From the IMG/VR virus record IMGVR_UViG_3300023184_000566, positions 1 through 22,102 of that record: a stretch of 22,102 bases of DNA; one strand, given 5' to 3'. The notes beneath the pieces are model-generated. The model was not told the origin of the DNA, did not search any database, and was given only the letters and a program-made list of their open reading frames with translations. Below, piece after piece: positions 1 through 8,008 of this stretch. Position numbers and translations under genes: made by a program. Every line of letters begins with the position of its first letter. Position 1 is the first letter of the stretch. This stretch comes from a virus.

Positions 1-1
1 C

Positions 2-448
2 TACGACCAAATACAGCGGTGGCTGCGGTCATGGCGTGCGCTGCCTACGGGTCAGAACAACCTAAAGCGCACGTCACAGCACACACTGCAACTTGACGCC
101 CAAGCCGGCCATTATTTACCGGCTGACGCTGGCGTTGAGCTTCTCATCACTGAAAGCGGCAATAACATCATTACTGAAACAGGCGATTATTTGGCGGCGT
201 CTACAACGCCCGCCGTTAATCCAGAGCCTCAGTTTATGCTGCGCTGGTCTGACGATGGCGGCCATACTTGGTCTAATTCACATTGGGCTGGCGGCGGCGC
301 CGTTGGTGCGTATGGCAGACGTATATTCTGGCGTCGGCTGGGTATGACGCTCAAGTTGCGCGACAGGGTTTACGAGCTATCAGGCACTGATCCTATTAAG
401 ATCGCAATCATGGGCGCGGAACTTGTTTTGAGTCCGACAAATGCTTAA
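2..448 (+). CDS. P22 gp10-like DNA-stabilization / tail accessory protein, C-terminal part
   Basis: The frame is open from the window edge and gives 148 residues, so the gene is cut at its 5' end. The tail of the protein holds the pattern MLRWSDDGGHTWS, then GAYGRRIFWRRLG, then RDRVYELS and DPIKIAIMGAEL. I recognise this as the C-terminal signature of phage stabilization proteins of the P22 gp10 type, which close the portal vertex and help hold packaged DNA in podoviruses. The family assignment is from memory of the motif, not from a search. The next gene starts inside its last codons (8-base overlap). Its place just before the tailspike fits a neck or tail-accessory role. An ATG or TTG start inside the visible part is unlikely because the coding frame continues upstream. 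Confidence 0.62.
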   Translation, partial: YDQIQRWLRSWRALPTGQNNLKRTSQHTLQLDAQAGHYLPADAGVELLITESGNNIITETGDYLAASTTPAVNPEPQFMLRWSDDGGHTWSNSHWAGGGAVGAYGRRIFWRRLGMTLKLRDRVYELSGTDPIKIAIMGAELVLSPTNA

Positions 449-803
449 CCTAACCAATATCCCTTCTGCCCGTGTCGTGTTTATCGACCCGCAAACAAAC
501 CTTATGTCAAGGTCTTGGTATAGGTTTTTCTTTAATTTGTTTGTGCTTAGCGGCTCTGGCCAGCCCCCAGCGGCGCTTACCGCCATTACGGTAACCGCGT
601 CGCCTTTTGTTTACACCAACACATCAGACTTGCTGGTGGACGTAATCGTCAGCGGCGGGAATGTTTCAAAGCTGGAATTTTCCCGTGATGGTGTTACATT
701 TTTTAACACAGGCAGTTATTATGGGATGTTTGGTTTATCGCCAGGAGATCAACTCCGAGCAACCTATGTAACGCTGCCGACAATGACTCTTGTTCCGAGG
801 TAA
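441..803 (+). CDS. Small phage protein next to tailspike, function unknown
   Basis: This encodes 120 residues. The ATG lies within the stop region of the preceding gene (8-base overlap), which suggests translational coupling. The N-terminus has an aromatic-rich stretch, SRSWYRFFFNLF, around residues 24-35, of a kind I have seen in small proteins beside tail genes in environmental phages. The C-terminal half, from about residue 50, is beta-rich, with SPFVYTNTSDLLVDVIVSGG and a FSRDGVTFFNTG segment. No enzyme motif or signal peptide is clear. It may be a tail or adaptor component, by position only. Confidence 0.7.
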   Translation: MLNLTNIPSARVVFIDPQTNLMSRSWYRFFFNLFVLSGSGQPPAALTAITVTASPFVYTNTSDLLVDVIVSGGNVSKLEFSRDGVTFFNTGSYYGMFGLSPGDQLRATYVTLPTMTLVPR

Positions 804-805
804 AT

Positions 806-3800
806 ATGACCACTTACTTGACCCCCAGCCCCAAAATGCAATTCTTTGATGCTAATGGCAATCCATTGGCAGGCGGCAAACTGTACAGCTACGCCAGCGG
901 AACAAGCACTCCTCTGACAACTTACACCGATTCAACCGGATTGTCGGCTAACACTAACCCCATCATCCTTGATTCTCGGGGCGAGGCCAATGTTTGGCTT
1001 GGCGGTAACAACTACACTTTGACGCTCAAGACGGCCACCGACGTGCTGATCTGGTCGGTTGACGGCGTAAACGGTTCGTTTAATTCGTCCAATATTAGTT
1101 ACACACCTGCGGGTACCGGCGCTGTTACTACTACGGTGCAAGCCAAATTACGTCAGACTGTTAGCGTCCAAGACTTTGGCGCCATAGGCGACGGCACTAC
1201 TGACGACACTGCTGCCATTCAAGCCGCCATTAACGCGCTGTCCGCAGCCGGTGTCGGCGGTACAGTTTTGCTGCCTGCTGGCGCGTACAAGATTACCCAG
1301 AATCTGAGCATTACTTGGCCTAACTCTACCGATCAGAACTCACCTGGACGCATCACGATGCGCGGTGAAGGCGCTGATCTGTCCTACATCTATGACTATC
1401 GTTCTAATGCTTCCGCAGCTACCGGCGGTGCCGTTACGATAGACTTTACGGCTGGGTACGACAACAAATTTTTCACGATGTACTTTGGTCAGTTCAGCCT
1501 GATCAAGAAATTCAACGCGACAACCTACGCCAGCGGTAGTTACACGATTGGCGTAGGTACTGGCTTGTACCTAAAAAACATACCTGGCATAGGTGAATTT
1601 AACGACATTCGCATCATTGGTTACAACACTGGCGTTGTAATGAACGACTGCCTTGGATTAACGGTAGCCAACTTTAACGTTCAACTAGCCGACATTGGCT
1701 TTTTAGTCTCTCAGACATCTTTCTCCGAGCCTACCGCCATGCAGTACAACAACTGCACGGTGGCCGGTATTAAGTCTATTGGTTACCTAATTGTTGGCGG
1801 CGGCCCTGTTGCTTTTAACGGCGGCGTGATTGAAACCTGCGGCGTAATGAGTGGCAGCAGCCAAGGTACATCTGGCGGTATCTATTACCAATCCACGGCT
1901 TTCGTGCCCACGCAATTGATTGTTGACGGCGTATTCTTTGAGAACAACGGCGGCAACGCTGACATCTACATCAACGCGCCTACTAGCGTCGCAGCCCGTT
2001 CTACAAGCAGCATCAGCAATTGTTTGTTTGCCCGTAACAGCAATACGCTGTACACAACCAATAACATTTTTGTCAACAACAATAGCTCAACGGCCACCTT
2101 GGTGGTCAACGTTATTGGCAATGGCTTTAAAGGTTTTTCGCCTTACGTTGACAGCAGCTCACGCAAATACATTTCCAGCGGCGGCACCAACGTATCTGGC
2201 ATCACCATTTACGGTTTGGGTAACTTTTACAACAGCGCAACTGAAACCCCGACAGTTGTCATTGACATAACAGGCGGTGGTGGTGGTTCGCAGAATCTGC
2301 AAAGCGTTACAACAATTGGCGCGACCACAACGGTCAATTCAACGTTTAACGGCGTAAACATCGGAACGTACTCCAGCACACCTTCTGTCACGTCATCCGG
2401 CACAGCGATGGCGTTGGCAAACTCTACCAACGCCGTTGGTCTTGTGTCTGCTGCTTGGCAAGGTGCAGGCAACAATACCAACGATCTGGGCGCTCCTGGT
2501 ACAAGCTGGAACAATATTTACGGTACAACTTATCGCATCGGTTCGGGCACGGCAACAATTACGGCGTCCGGCAACAACATCAACCTTAACGGCGTAGCAG
2601 CGGCAGTGGCCACAGTTGGCCTTGGCCCTGTCACTACCGATACCTATTTCCTAGGCGGCTCGACCCTTAAATGGAAGTCGCTATACCTAGGTACCGGCGT
2701 CATTGATTGGAACGGATACGCAATTGCTGCGCCTTCTGGCGGTACAACAACATTTTTGCGTAATGACGGGACTTGGGTGACTCCTAGCGGGTCAGGCTCT
2801 GGGACAGTTACAACGGTAGGCACAGGGACTGGATTAACTGGCGGCCCTATCACAACTACCGGCACCATATCTTTGGCCAATACGGCAGTCACGCCTGGTT
2901 CTTACACAACGGCCAACATTACCGTGGACGCTCAAGGGCGCATTACGGCGGCTGCAAACGGCTCCGGCATTGGCACAGTTACTAGCGTCGGCTCTGGCGC
3001 TGGCCTAACTGGCGGCCCTGTTACAAGCAGCGGATCGTTGGCTATTGACTACACCTACGCAGGCACTTGGACGGCAAACCAGACATTTAACGGAGTAAAC
3101 ATCGGGACGTATTCCACTGTTCCGTCAATTACTACAAGTGGCACCACAATTGGATTGGCCAACTTCACCAACGCTGTTGTGCTTGTTTCCGCTGCTTTGC
3201 GCGGTGCTGGTAACAATACTAACGATCTTGGCGCTTCTAGTTACAACTGGAACAATGTTTACGCAACTACTTACCGAATTGGGTCAGGCACTGCTAATAT
3301 AACGGCGTCTGGCAACAACATTAACCTTAATGGTGTAGCAGCGGCAGTAGCAACTGTTGGTTTTGCGCCGGTTACAGACGACACCTACTATTTGGGTGGC
3401 AGCACGCTTAAATGGAAAGGTTTGTATTTAAGCAACACTGCGGCGCTAACTTGGGGCACATACTCAATTGCGGCTCCTGCTGGTGGAACCACTACATTTT
3501 TACGCAATGATGGTACATGGGCAACCCCAGGCGGCTCTGGCATCGGCACCGTGACCAATGTGGCCACAGGTACCGGCTTGACCGGCGGGCCTATCACAAG
3601 CACTGGCACCATCTCGCTGAACTTGGCCAGCGTCAACACTTGGACTGGCAAACAAACCTTTAATGGTGAGTTTCAGACTAACACCATTGGCACGGTCAGC
3701 GGCGTTGGGCTTGCCCCAGTAACGGACAATACTTATTATTCTGGTGGTAGCACTTTGCGTTGGGCGGGTATGTACACCAACGCGCTAAACACTTTGGGTG

Positions 3801-5323
3801 TTTTTACTTGGAACAGTTACGCCATACCCGCACCTACGGGGTCAACTGTAACTTTCTTGCGCAATGATGGGACTTGGGCAACACCAAGCGGTTCTGGCAT
3901 TGGCACTGTTACTAATGTTGCTACTGGCACCGGACTGACAGGTGGCCCAATTACAAGCACTGGTACCATTTCTCTTGCCAATACGGCGGTAACAGCAGGT
4001 ACTTATACCGCCGCAAATATTACCGTTGATGCGCAGGGACGCATTACTGCGGCTGCAAATGGTTCCGGCGGTGGCAGCGGCACAGTTACATCTATTGCGG
4101 CGGGTTCTGGTCTGACCGGAGGAACAATCACTACTACAGGCACCGTAGCAATAAATTTTGCAAGCGCCAATACTTGGACAGTTAATCAAAACTTTAACGG
4201 CGCCAACATAGGTACATTCTCAACTGTTCCAAGTGTTACATCTACAGGATCAACAGTTGGATTAGGTAACTCAACTAACGCTGTTATCCTTAACGGATCA
4301 TCTTGGCAAGGTGTTAGCAATAACACAAATGATCTTGGCGCGTCGGGTTTAAATTGGAATAACGTTTACGCTACAAAGTACAACATAGGTTCTGGGACAG
4401 CGTATATCGGCGCGTCAGGAAACAATGTTAGCTTAAACGGAGTTGCGTTTGCAGTGCCTTTGGTTGGTTTTGCCCCAGGTATTGACGATTATTATTATTT
4501 AGGCGGTTCAACTTTGCGTTGGGCATCGGTGTATATAGGTTCTGGCGCATTAAATTGGAATACTTATGCTATTCCGGCGCCTACTGGCTCTACATCTACT
4601 TTCTTGCGCAATGACGGTACTTGGGCTACTCCAACTGGTTCTACCACCAACGCCGTTACGTTTAACAGCGGCGGCTCCGGCGGTGGCTCGGGCAGCACAT
4701 TCAACGGCGCGTCTGCGCTGACTGTTTCCTACAACACCGTCGGCGCCCCCAGCACGGGCGGCACCGGCGCTACCGGCACTTGGGGTATCAGCGTCAGCGG
4801 TACATCGGCTGGCCTGACTGGTTCGCCTAGCATCACTGTCACCGGCGTTACAGTTGGTTCGGCAACTACGGCGGTCGGCTCCAGCGGCACCAACACGACG
4901 CTGGGTAACAACACAGTGTTTGTTTCTCCAAGTGTTGGGTTTGCACCGGCAGTGGACAACAGCTACGTCCTTGGCTCGCCGTCCTTCCGCTGGACTACGG
5001 TCTACGCCACCACCGGCACGATCAACACGTCCGATGCCCGCCAGAAACAGCAAGATCGCCCGCTGTCTGAAGCCGAACGCGCTGTAGCCGTCCGCGTCAA
5101 GGGTTTGATTAAGACCTTCAAGTTCAACGAGTCAGTGGCTGCCAAGGGCGACGGCGCCCGCATTCACATTGGCGTGTACGCACAGGAGCTGGCCGACGCC
5201 TTTGCTGCCGAGGGGCTGGACGCTACCAATTACGGGATGTTCTGCTACGATGAATTGGAAGGCACCGAAATTTACGGCGTGCGCTACGAGGAACTGCTGG
5301 CTTTTGTGATTGCGGCGTTATGA
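806..5323 (+). CDS. Giant tailspike/tail fibre: beta-helix plus S74 chaperone
   Basis: This encodes 1505 residues, a host-recognition protein. Residues 1 to about 95 look like a phage particle-binding head domain (FFDANGNPLAGGKLYSYASG and a LDSRGEANVWL element). From about residue 119, VSVQDFGAIGDGTTDD opens a Pectate_lyase_3-type right-handed beta-helix that runs to roughly 480 and could bind or cut surface polysaccharide. Residues about 513-1300 are repeated Gly/Ser/Thr/Asn-rich modules. Residues about 1409-1505 form an intramolecular chaperone of the endosialidase/Peptidase_S74 family. It begins at TSDARQK, and the Ser at 1409 matches the self-cleavage site of that family; the KTFKFN segment follows. 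By family knowledge the chaperone helps the trimer fold and is then cut off. A GAGG lies just before the ATG. The next gene overlaps its stop by 4 bases. Confidence 0.88.
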   Translation: MTTYLTPSPKMQFFDANGNPLAGGKLYSYASGTSTPLTTYTDSTGLSANTNPIILDSRGEANVWLGGNNYTLTLKTATDVLIWSVDGVNGSFNSSNISYTPAGTGAVTTTVQAKLRQTVSVQDFGAIGDGTTDDTAAIQAAINALSAAGVGGTVLLPAGAYKITQNLSITWPNSTDQNSPGRITMRGEGADLSYIYDYRSNASAATGGAVTIDFTAGYDNKFFTMYFGQFSLIKKFNATTYASGSYTIGVGTGLYLKNIPGIGEFNDIRIIGYNTGVVMNDCLGLTVANFNVQLADIGFLVSQTSFSEPTAMQYNNCTVAGIKSIGYLIVGGGPVAFNGGVIETCGVMSGSSQGTSGGIYYQSTAFVPTQLIVDGVFFENNGGNADIYINAPTSVAARSTSSISNCLFARNSNTLYTTNNIFVNNNSSTATLVVNVIGNGFKGFSPYVDSSSRKYISSGGTNVSGITIYGLGNFYNSATETPTVVIDITGGGGGSQNLQSVTTIGATTTVNSTFNGVNIGTYSSTPSVTSSGTAMALANSTNAVGLVSAAWQGAGNNTNDLGAPGTSWNNIYGTTYRIGSGTATITASGNNINLNGVAAAVATVGLGPVTTDTYFLGGSTLKWKSLYLGTGVIDWNGYAIAAPSGGTTTFLRNDGTWVTPSGSGSGTVTTVGTGTGLTGGPITTTGTISLANTAVTPGSYTTANITVDAQGRITAAANGSGIGTVTSVGSGAGLTGGPVTSSGSLAIDYTYAGTWTANQTFNGVNIGTYSTVPSITTSGTTIGLANFTNAVVLVSAALRGAGNNTNDLGASSYNWNNVYATTYRIGSGTANITASGNNINLNGVAAAVATVGFAPVTDDTYYLGGSTLKWKGLYLSNTAALTWGTYSIAAPAGGTTTFLRNDGTWATPGGSGIGTVTNVATGTGLTGGPITSTGTISLNLASVNTWTGKQTFNGEFQTNTIGTVSGVGLAPVTDNTYYSGGSTLRWAGMYTNALNTLGVFTWNSYAIPAPTGSTVTFLRNDGTWATPSGSGIGTVTNVATGTGLTGGPITSTGTISLANTAVTAGTYTAANITVDAQGRITAAANGSGGGSGTVTSIAAGSGLTGGTITTTGTVAINFASANTWTVNQNFNGANIGTFSTVPSVTSTGSTVGLGNSTNAVILNGSSWQGVSNNTNDLGASGLNWNNVYATKYNIGSGTAYIGASGNNVSLNGVAFAVPLVGFAPGIDDYYYLGGSTLRWASVYIGSGALNWNTYAIPAPTGSTSTFLRNDGTWATPTGSTTNAVTFNSGGSGGGSGSTFNGASALTVSYNTVGAPSTGGTGATGTWGISVSGTSAGLTGSPSITVTGVTVGSATTAVGSSGTNTTLGNNTVFVSPSVGFAPAVDNSYVLGSPSFRWTTVYATTGTINTSDARQKQQDRPLSEAERAVAVRVKGLIKTFKFNESVAAKGDGARIHIGVYAQELADAFAAEGLDATNYGMFCYDELEGTEIYGVRYEELLAFVIAAL
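2342..4650 (+). repeat. Diverged in-gene repeat modules of the tailspike
   Basis: Within the tailspike gene, a module begins near codons 513, 760, 951 (shortened) and 1129. Each holds an FNG...IG opening, and the full copies contain a NNTNDLG...WNN(V/I)Y segment. Each then has a (Y/F)xxGGSTLxW segment and a TFLRNDGTWxTP segment. Three GTVTxV-type linkers and two complete copies of ANITVDAQGRITAAANGSG are interspersed. The copies are alike as protein but differ in many third codon positions. The copy at about 4190-4640 looks more AT-rich than the first. Confidence 0.85.
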
Positions 5324-5757
5324 CCGAAACGCTTGCCCTGCCCGATCAGATGCGCCAGAAGGTGGAAGCGCTTCAAGCTGCGGTATCTCGGATGCCGCAG
5401 TATGAGCCCATCACCAAGCATACATTTCACGGCGGTATGTACTGCCGCGAGGTGTTTCGGGAAGCTGGCGTGCTGGTTGTCGGCAAAGTTCACAAAAAAG
5501 AGCATTTTTACCTGATTGTGGGCGGTACCGTGGCAATTACAACCGATGAGGGCGTCCAATTTGTGACCGGCCCTCAATTGCTGTGTAGCAAACCAGGAAC
5601 CAAACGGGCGGTTTACGCCGAAACAGACGCTTTGTGCATGACTTTCCACCGAGTAGAATCGGATAATGTAGAGGATGCCGAAGCTGAATTAGTTGAAGAT
5701 GACGCGACGTCCATGTTCGCAATCGGCAATCAAATTAAAGCGAAGGAGTTGACATGA
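5320..5757 (+). CDS. Cupin-like small protein downstream of tailspike
   Basis: This encodes 145 residues and starts within the tailspike stop (ATGA overlap). Residues about 50-110 resemble a single cupin beta-barrel: GKVHKKEHFYLIVGG (His58, His62, Gly69) looks like cupin motif 1, and KPGTKRAVY with a later His110 looks like a reduced motif 2. The usual full metal-binding set is not complete, so a structural or sugar-binding role is as likely as catalysis. The end is acidic (DNVEDAEAELVEDD). It is coupled to the tailspike upstream and to the ejection-type genes downstream. The function is not established. Confidence 0.72.
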   Translation: MTETLALPDQMRQKVEALQAAVSRMPQYEPITKHTFHGGMYCREVFREAGVLVVGKVHKKEHFYLIVGGTVAITTDEGVQFVTGPQLLCSKPGTKRAVYAETDALCMTFHRVESDNVEDAEAELVEDDATSMFAIGNQIKAKELT

Positions 5758-6569
5758 CATTCTGGGTAGCTGGAGCCGCCGTTGCAGGTGGCCTTATCGG
5801 AGCGTCAGGCGCTCGCTCTGCTGCGTCCACGCAAGCGGATGCCGCAACAAACGCGGCCAACATTCAATCGCAATCTTCTGATAAAGCGCTTGCATTACAG
5901 GAAAAGCTATACAACCAACAGGTCGGTCTTCAAGAACCGTACCGTCAAGCTGGCCTGACTGGCCAGAACCGGCTGATGGAACTGCTGGGTTTGGGCGGCA
6001 ACACAGGCGCAACTAACTATGGACAATACGCGCAGAATTTTGGAATGTCTGATTTCCAAGCCGACCCAGGCTATGCTTTTCGATTGGCCGAAGGGCAAAA
6101 GGCTTTAGAACGAAGCGCGGCTGCACGCGGTGGTTTGATCTCTGGTAGCGCGCTCAAGGCAACCACGCGCTATGGCCAAGACATGGCGTCGCAAGAATAC
6201 CAAAGCGCCTTCAACCGCTATCAAACAAACCGCACTAATCAGCTTCAGCCGCTGGGCAATTTGATGGCATCCGGCCAAGCTGCGGCGTCTAACCAAGGCG
6301 CGTCTGCGGGCAACTATGGCACCAATGCAGGCAACTTGATTACTGGACAAGGTAATGCAATGGCCAGCGGCATTAACGCAGCCGGTCAAGCGGGCGCCGC
6401 AGGTCAATATGGCATGGCCAATACTTTTGCTAACGCTCTTAATACTGGCGCTTCAGCATATCAAAGACAAAACAATTTTAATGATTGGTTAACTAGACAG
6501 CCGCAATCACAACCAGGATATAACTATATGTATTCTGATCCTTCTGCTGTTGGCCCATTTCCAGGATAG
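5754..6569 (+). CDS. DNA transfer/ejection protein, P22 gp7-like
   Basis: This encodes 271 residues and overlaps the cupin gene by 4 bases. The N-terminus is a small hydrophobic Gly/Ala stretch (about residues 4-20), then Ala/Gln-rich helix. The middle holds DFQADPGYAFRLAEGQKALE, then ARGGLISGSALKA and QEYQSAFNRYQTNR. This is a pattern I recognise from phage DNA-transfer (injection) proteins carried inside podovirus heads and ejected with the genome. The C-terminal part is rich in Gly, Ala and Asn. It is followed by two more large Ala/Gln-rich proteins, as expected for the trio of ejection proteins in P22-like phages, although here they follow the tailspike. The assignment is by motif memory. 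Confidence 0.7.
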   Translation: MTFWVAGAAVAGGLIGASGARSAASTQADAATNAANIQSQSSDKALALQEKLYNQQVGLQEPYRQAGLTGQNRLMELLGLGGNTGATNYGQYAQNFGMSDFQADPGYAFRLAEGQKALERSAAARGGLISGSALKATTRYGQDMASQEYQSAFNRYQTNRTNQLQPLGNLMASGQAAASNQGASAGNYGTNAGNLITGQGNAMASGINAAGQAGAAGQYGMANTFANALNTGASAYQRQNNFNDWLTRQPQSQPGYNYMYSDPSAVGPFPG

Positions 6570-6579
6570 GAATTAAATC

Positions 6580-7998
6580 ATGGCCGATCTAAATGCACTT
6601 ATCGCACAAGGCGTGCAATTCAAAGCACCTCCTGATCCGTTTGTTCAGTACGCCCAGATGCAGCAATTGCAGCAAGGCGAACAAGCAAATCAATTAGGTC
6701 AAATGAAGATGCAAGAATATCAACGTGGATTGCAAGAGCAAAACGCTTTGCGTAACGTTGTGAGTCAGCCAGGGTTTGACCCTATGAATCCTACGCATCA
6801 GGCTAGTGCGTATTCTGCTGCACCAACGCTAGCGCCTGGATTTATTGAAAAAGCATTGGCTACTAGAGAAACTGTTGGCAAAATTGGCAAACTTGGTTCT
6901 GAAACAAACGCAGCAACGTTTAAATTACAACTAGAAAAAGCTAATACGGCTATTAAAGACATTACGTCGTTAAACAATCCGCAAGAAGCGGCTGCCAGCA
7001 TTGATGCGCATCTAGCAAACGGCGACATCACGGCAGATAAAGCAGCGATGTTAAAAAATTCTTTGACTGCTGCGCCTAGTTTTGGCGATTGGCAAAAGAA
7101 AATGGTTATGGGCATTTTGGATGCCAAAGATCAATTGACCATGACTGCGCCTAAACCTACTGAAATGCGATTAGGTAATGTAGTCAAGTTGATCGACATG
7201 AATCCTAATAGCCCGACATTCAAGCAAGAAGTTTTGCCATCTCAAAGAATAGGATTGTCTCCAGGCGAAGCATCAACCGCAGCCACTGCCGCTGCCCGTT
7301 TGGATTTTGATAAAGCTAAAGTTCAATGGGAAAGGGATAACCCTGGCTTTACCATTGAAAAGGTTGGCCAACCTGATGGCACAGAGCAATTTGTTGCAGT
7401 TGACAAGAAAACTAGGCAGGCCACCCCAATTACTACAGCCGCGCCACCAACTGCTGCACCGGCTGGCGCAGGCCGTGGCGCTGTTGGCGTAACGGATACA
7501 ACGGCTGGCATCCCATTGGTCGGCGCGGCTAAAAACGCACAAGCAACTGAAGGCGAACGCAAAGCTGCTACGTTATTGCAACGATTGCAATTCTCGCAAG
7601 GCCAACTAATGCAAGCCTTAAAAGAAAAACCAGATGCGGATAAGCCTGGTTTATTTGCGTCTGCCGTCGGAAAGTTGTCTACTACTGGCGAAAATCTGCT
7701 TAATTCTGCTGAAAGGCAAAGAGTGCAAGCAGCTCAGTTAGACATTCTTGATGCCGCCTTAACCCTTGGTACCGGTGCTGCATATACCAAGGAACAGCTT
7801 GAGGGGTACAGGACTTCATACTTCCCTGCTTATGGGGATGAGCCTGCAACGGTTTTGGATAAGCAATTGCGCTTAAAGAACGTTATTGATGCTGCCAAAA
7901 CTGCCGCTGGCAGAGCTGCTAAGTTAGTGCCTGCTGCACCGGCTGCTGCTGGTGGAGGCTCCGCTAGAGAAGCCGCCGACAAGATACTTGGACTTTGA
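6580..7998 (+). CDS. Putative internal virion/ejection protein (second of three)
   Basis: This encodes 472 residues. The ATG has AGGA about 9 bases upstream and lies 10 bases after the previous stop. The N-terminus (FVQYAQMQQLQQGEQ, then further Gln-rich sequence) is predicted to be a long helix or coiled coil. The rest is Ala/Lys/Thr-rich with a low-complexity linker near residues 285-310 (TTAAPPTAAPAGAGRG). No catalytic motif is seen. Size, composition and position between the gp7-like protein and another large Ala-rich protein suggest a head-internal protein ejected with DNA, in the role of P22 gp20. This is inference from context. Confidence 0.62.
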   Translation: MADLNALIAQGVQFKAPPDPFVQYAQMQQLQQGEQANQLGQMKMQEYQRGLQEQNALRNVVSQPGFDPMNPTHQASAYSAAPTLAPGFIEKALATRETVGKIGKLGSETNAATFKLQLEKANTAIKDITSLNNPQEAAASIDAHLANGDITADKAAMLKNSLTAAPSFGDWQKKMVMGILDAKDQLTMTAPKPTEMRLGNVVKLIDMNPNSPTFKQEVLPSQRIGLSPGEASTAATAAARLDFDKAKVQWERDNPGFTIEKVGQPDGTEQFVAVDKKTRQATPITTAAPPTAAPAGAGRGAVGVTDTTAGIPLVGAAKNAQATEGERKAATLLQRLQFSQGQLMQALKEKPDADKPGLFASAVGKLSTTGENLLNSAERQRVQAAQLDILDAALTLGTGAAYTKEQLEGYRTSYFPAYGDEPATVLDKQLRLKNVIDAAKTAAGRAAKLVPAAPAAAGGGSAREAADKILGL

Positions 7999-8008
7999 GG
8001 TAAAAAAT

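Noticed and set aside
3842-5053. Minus-strand frames of 115-167 residues inside the tailspike.
   Set aside because: The low-complexity tailspike gene leaves the reverse frames open by composition; the sequences are Ala/Gly/Arg/Cys-rich with no family likeness.
806-5323. A diversity-generating retroelement acting on the tailspike repeats.
   Set aside because: No reverse transcriptase or template repeat is in the window, and the differences between copies are mainly silent rather than at adenines of variable codons.
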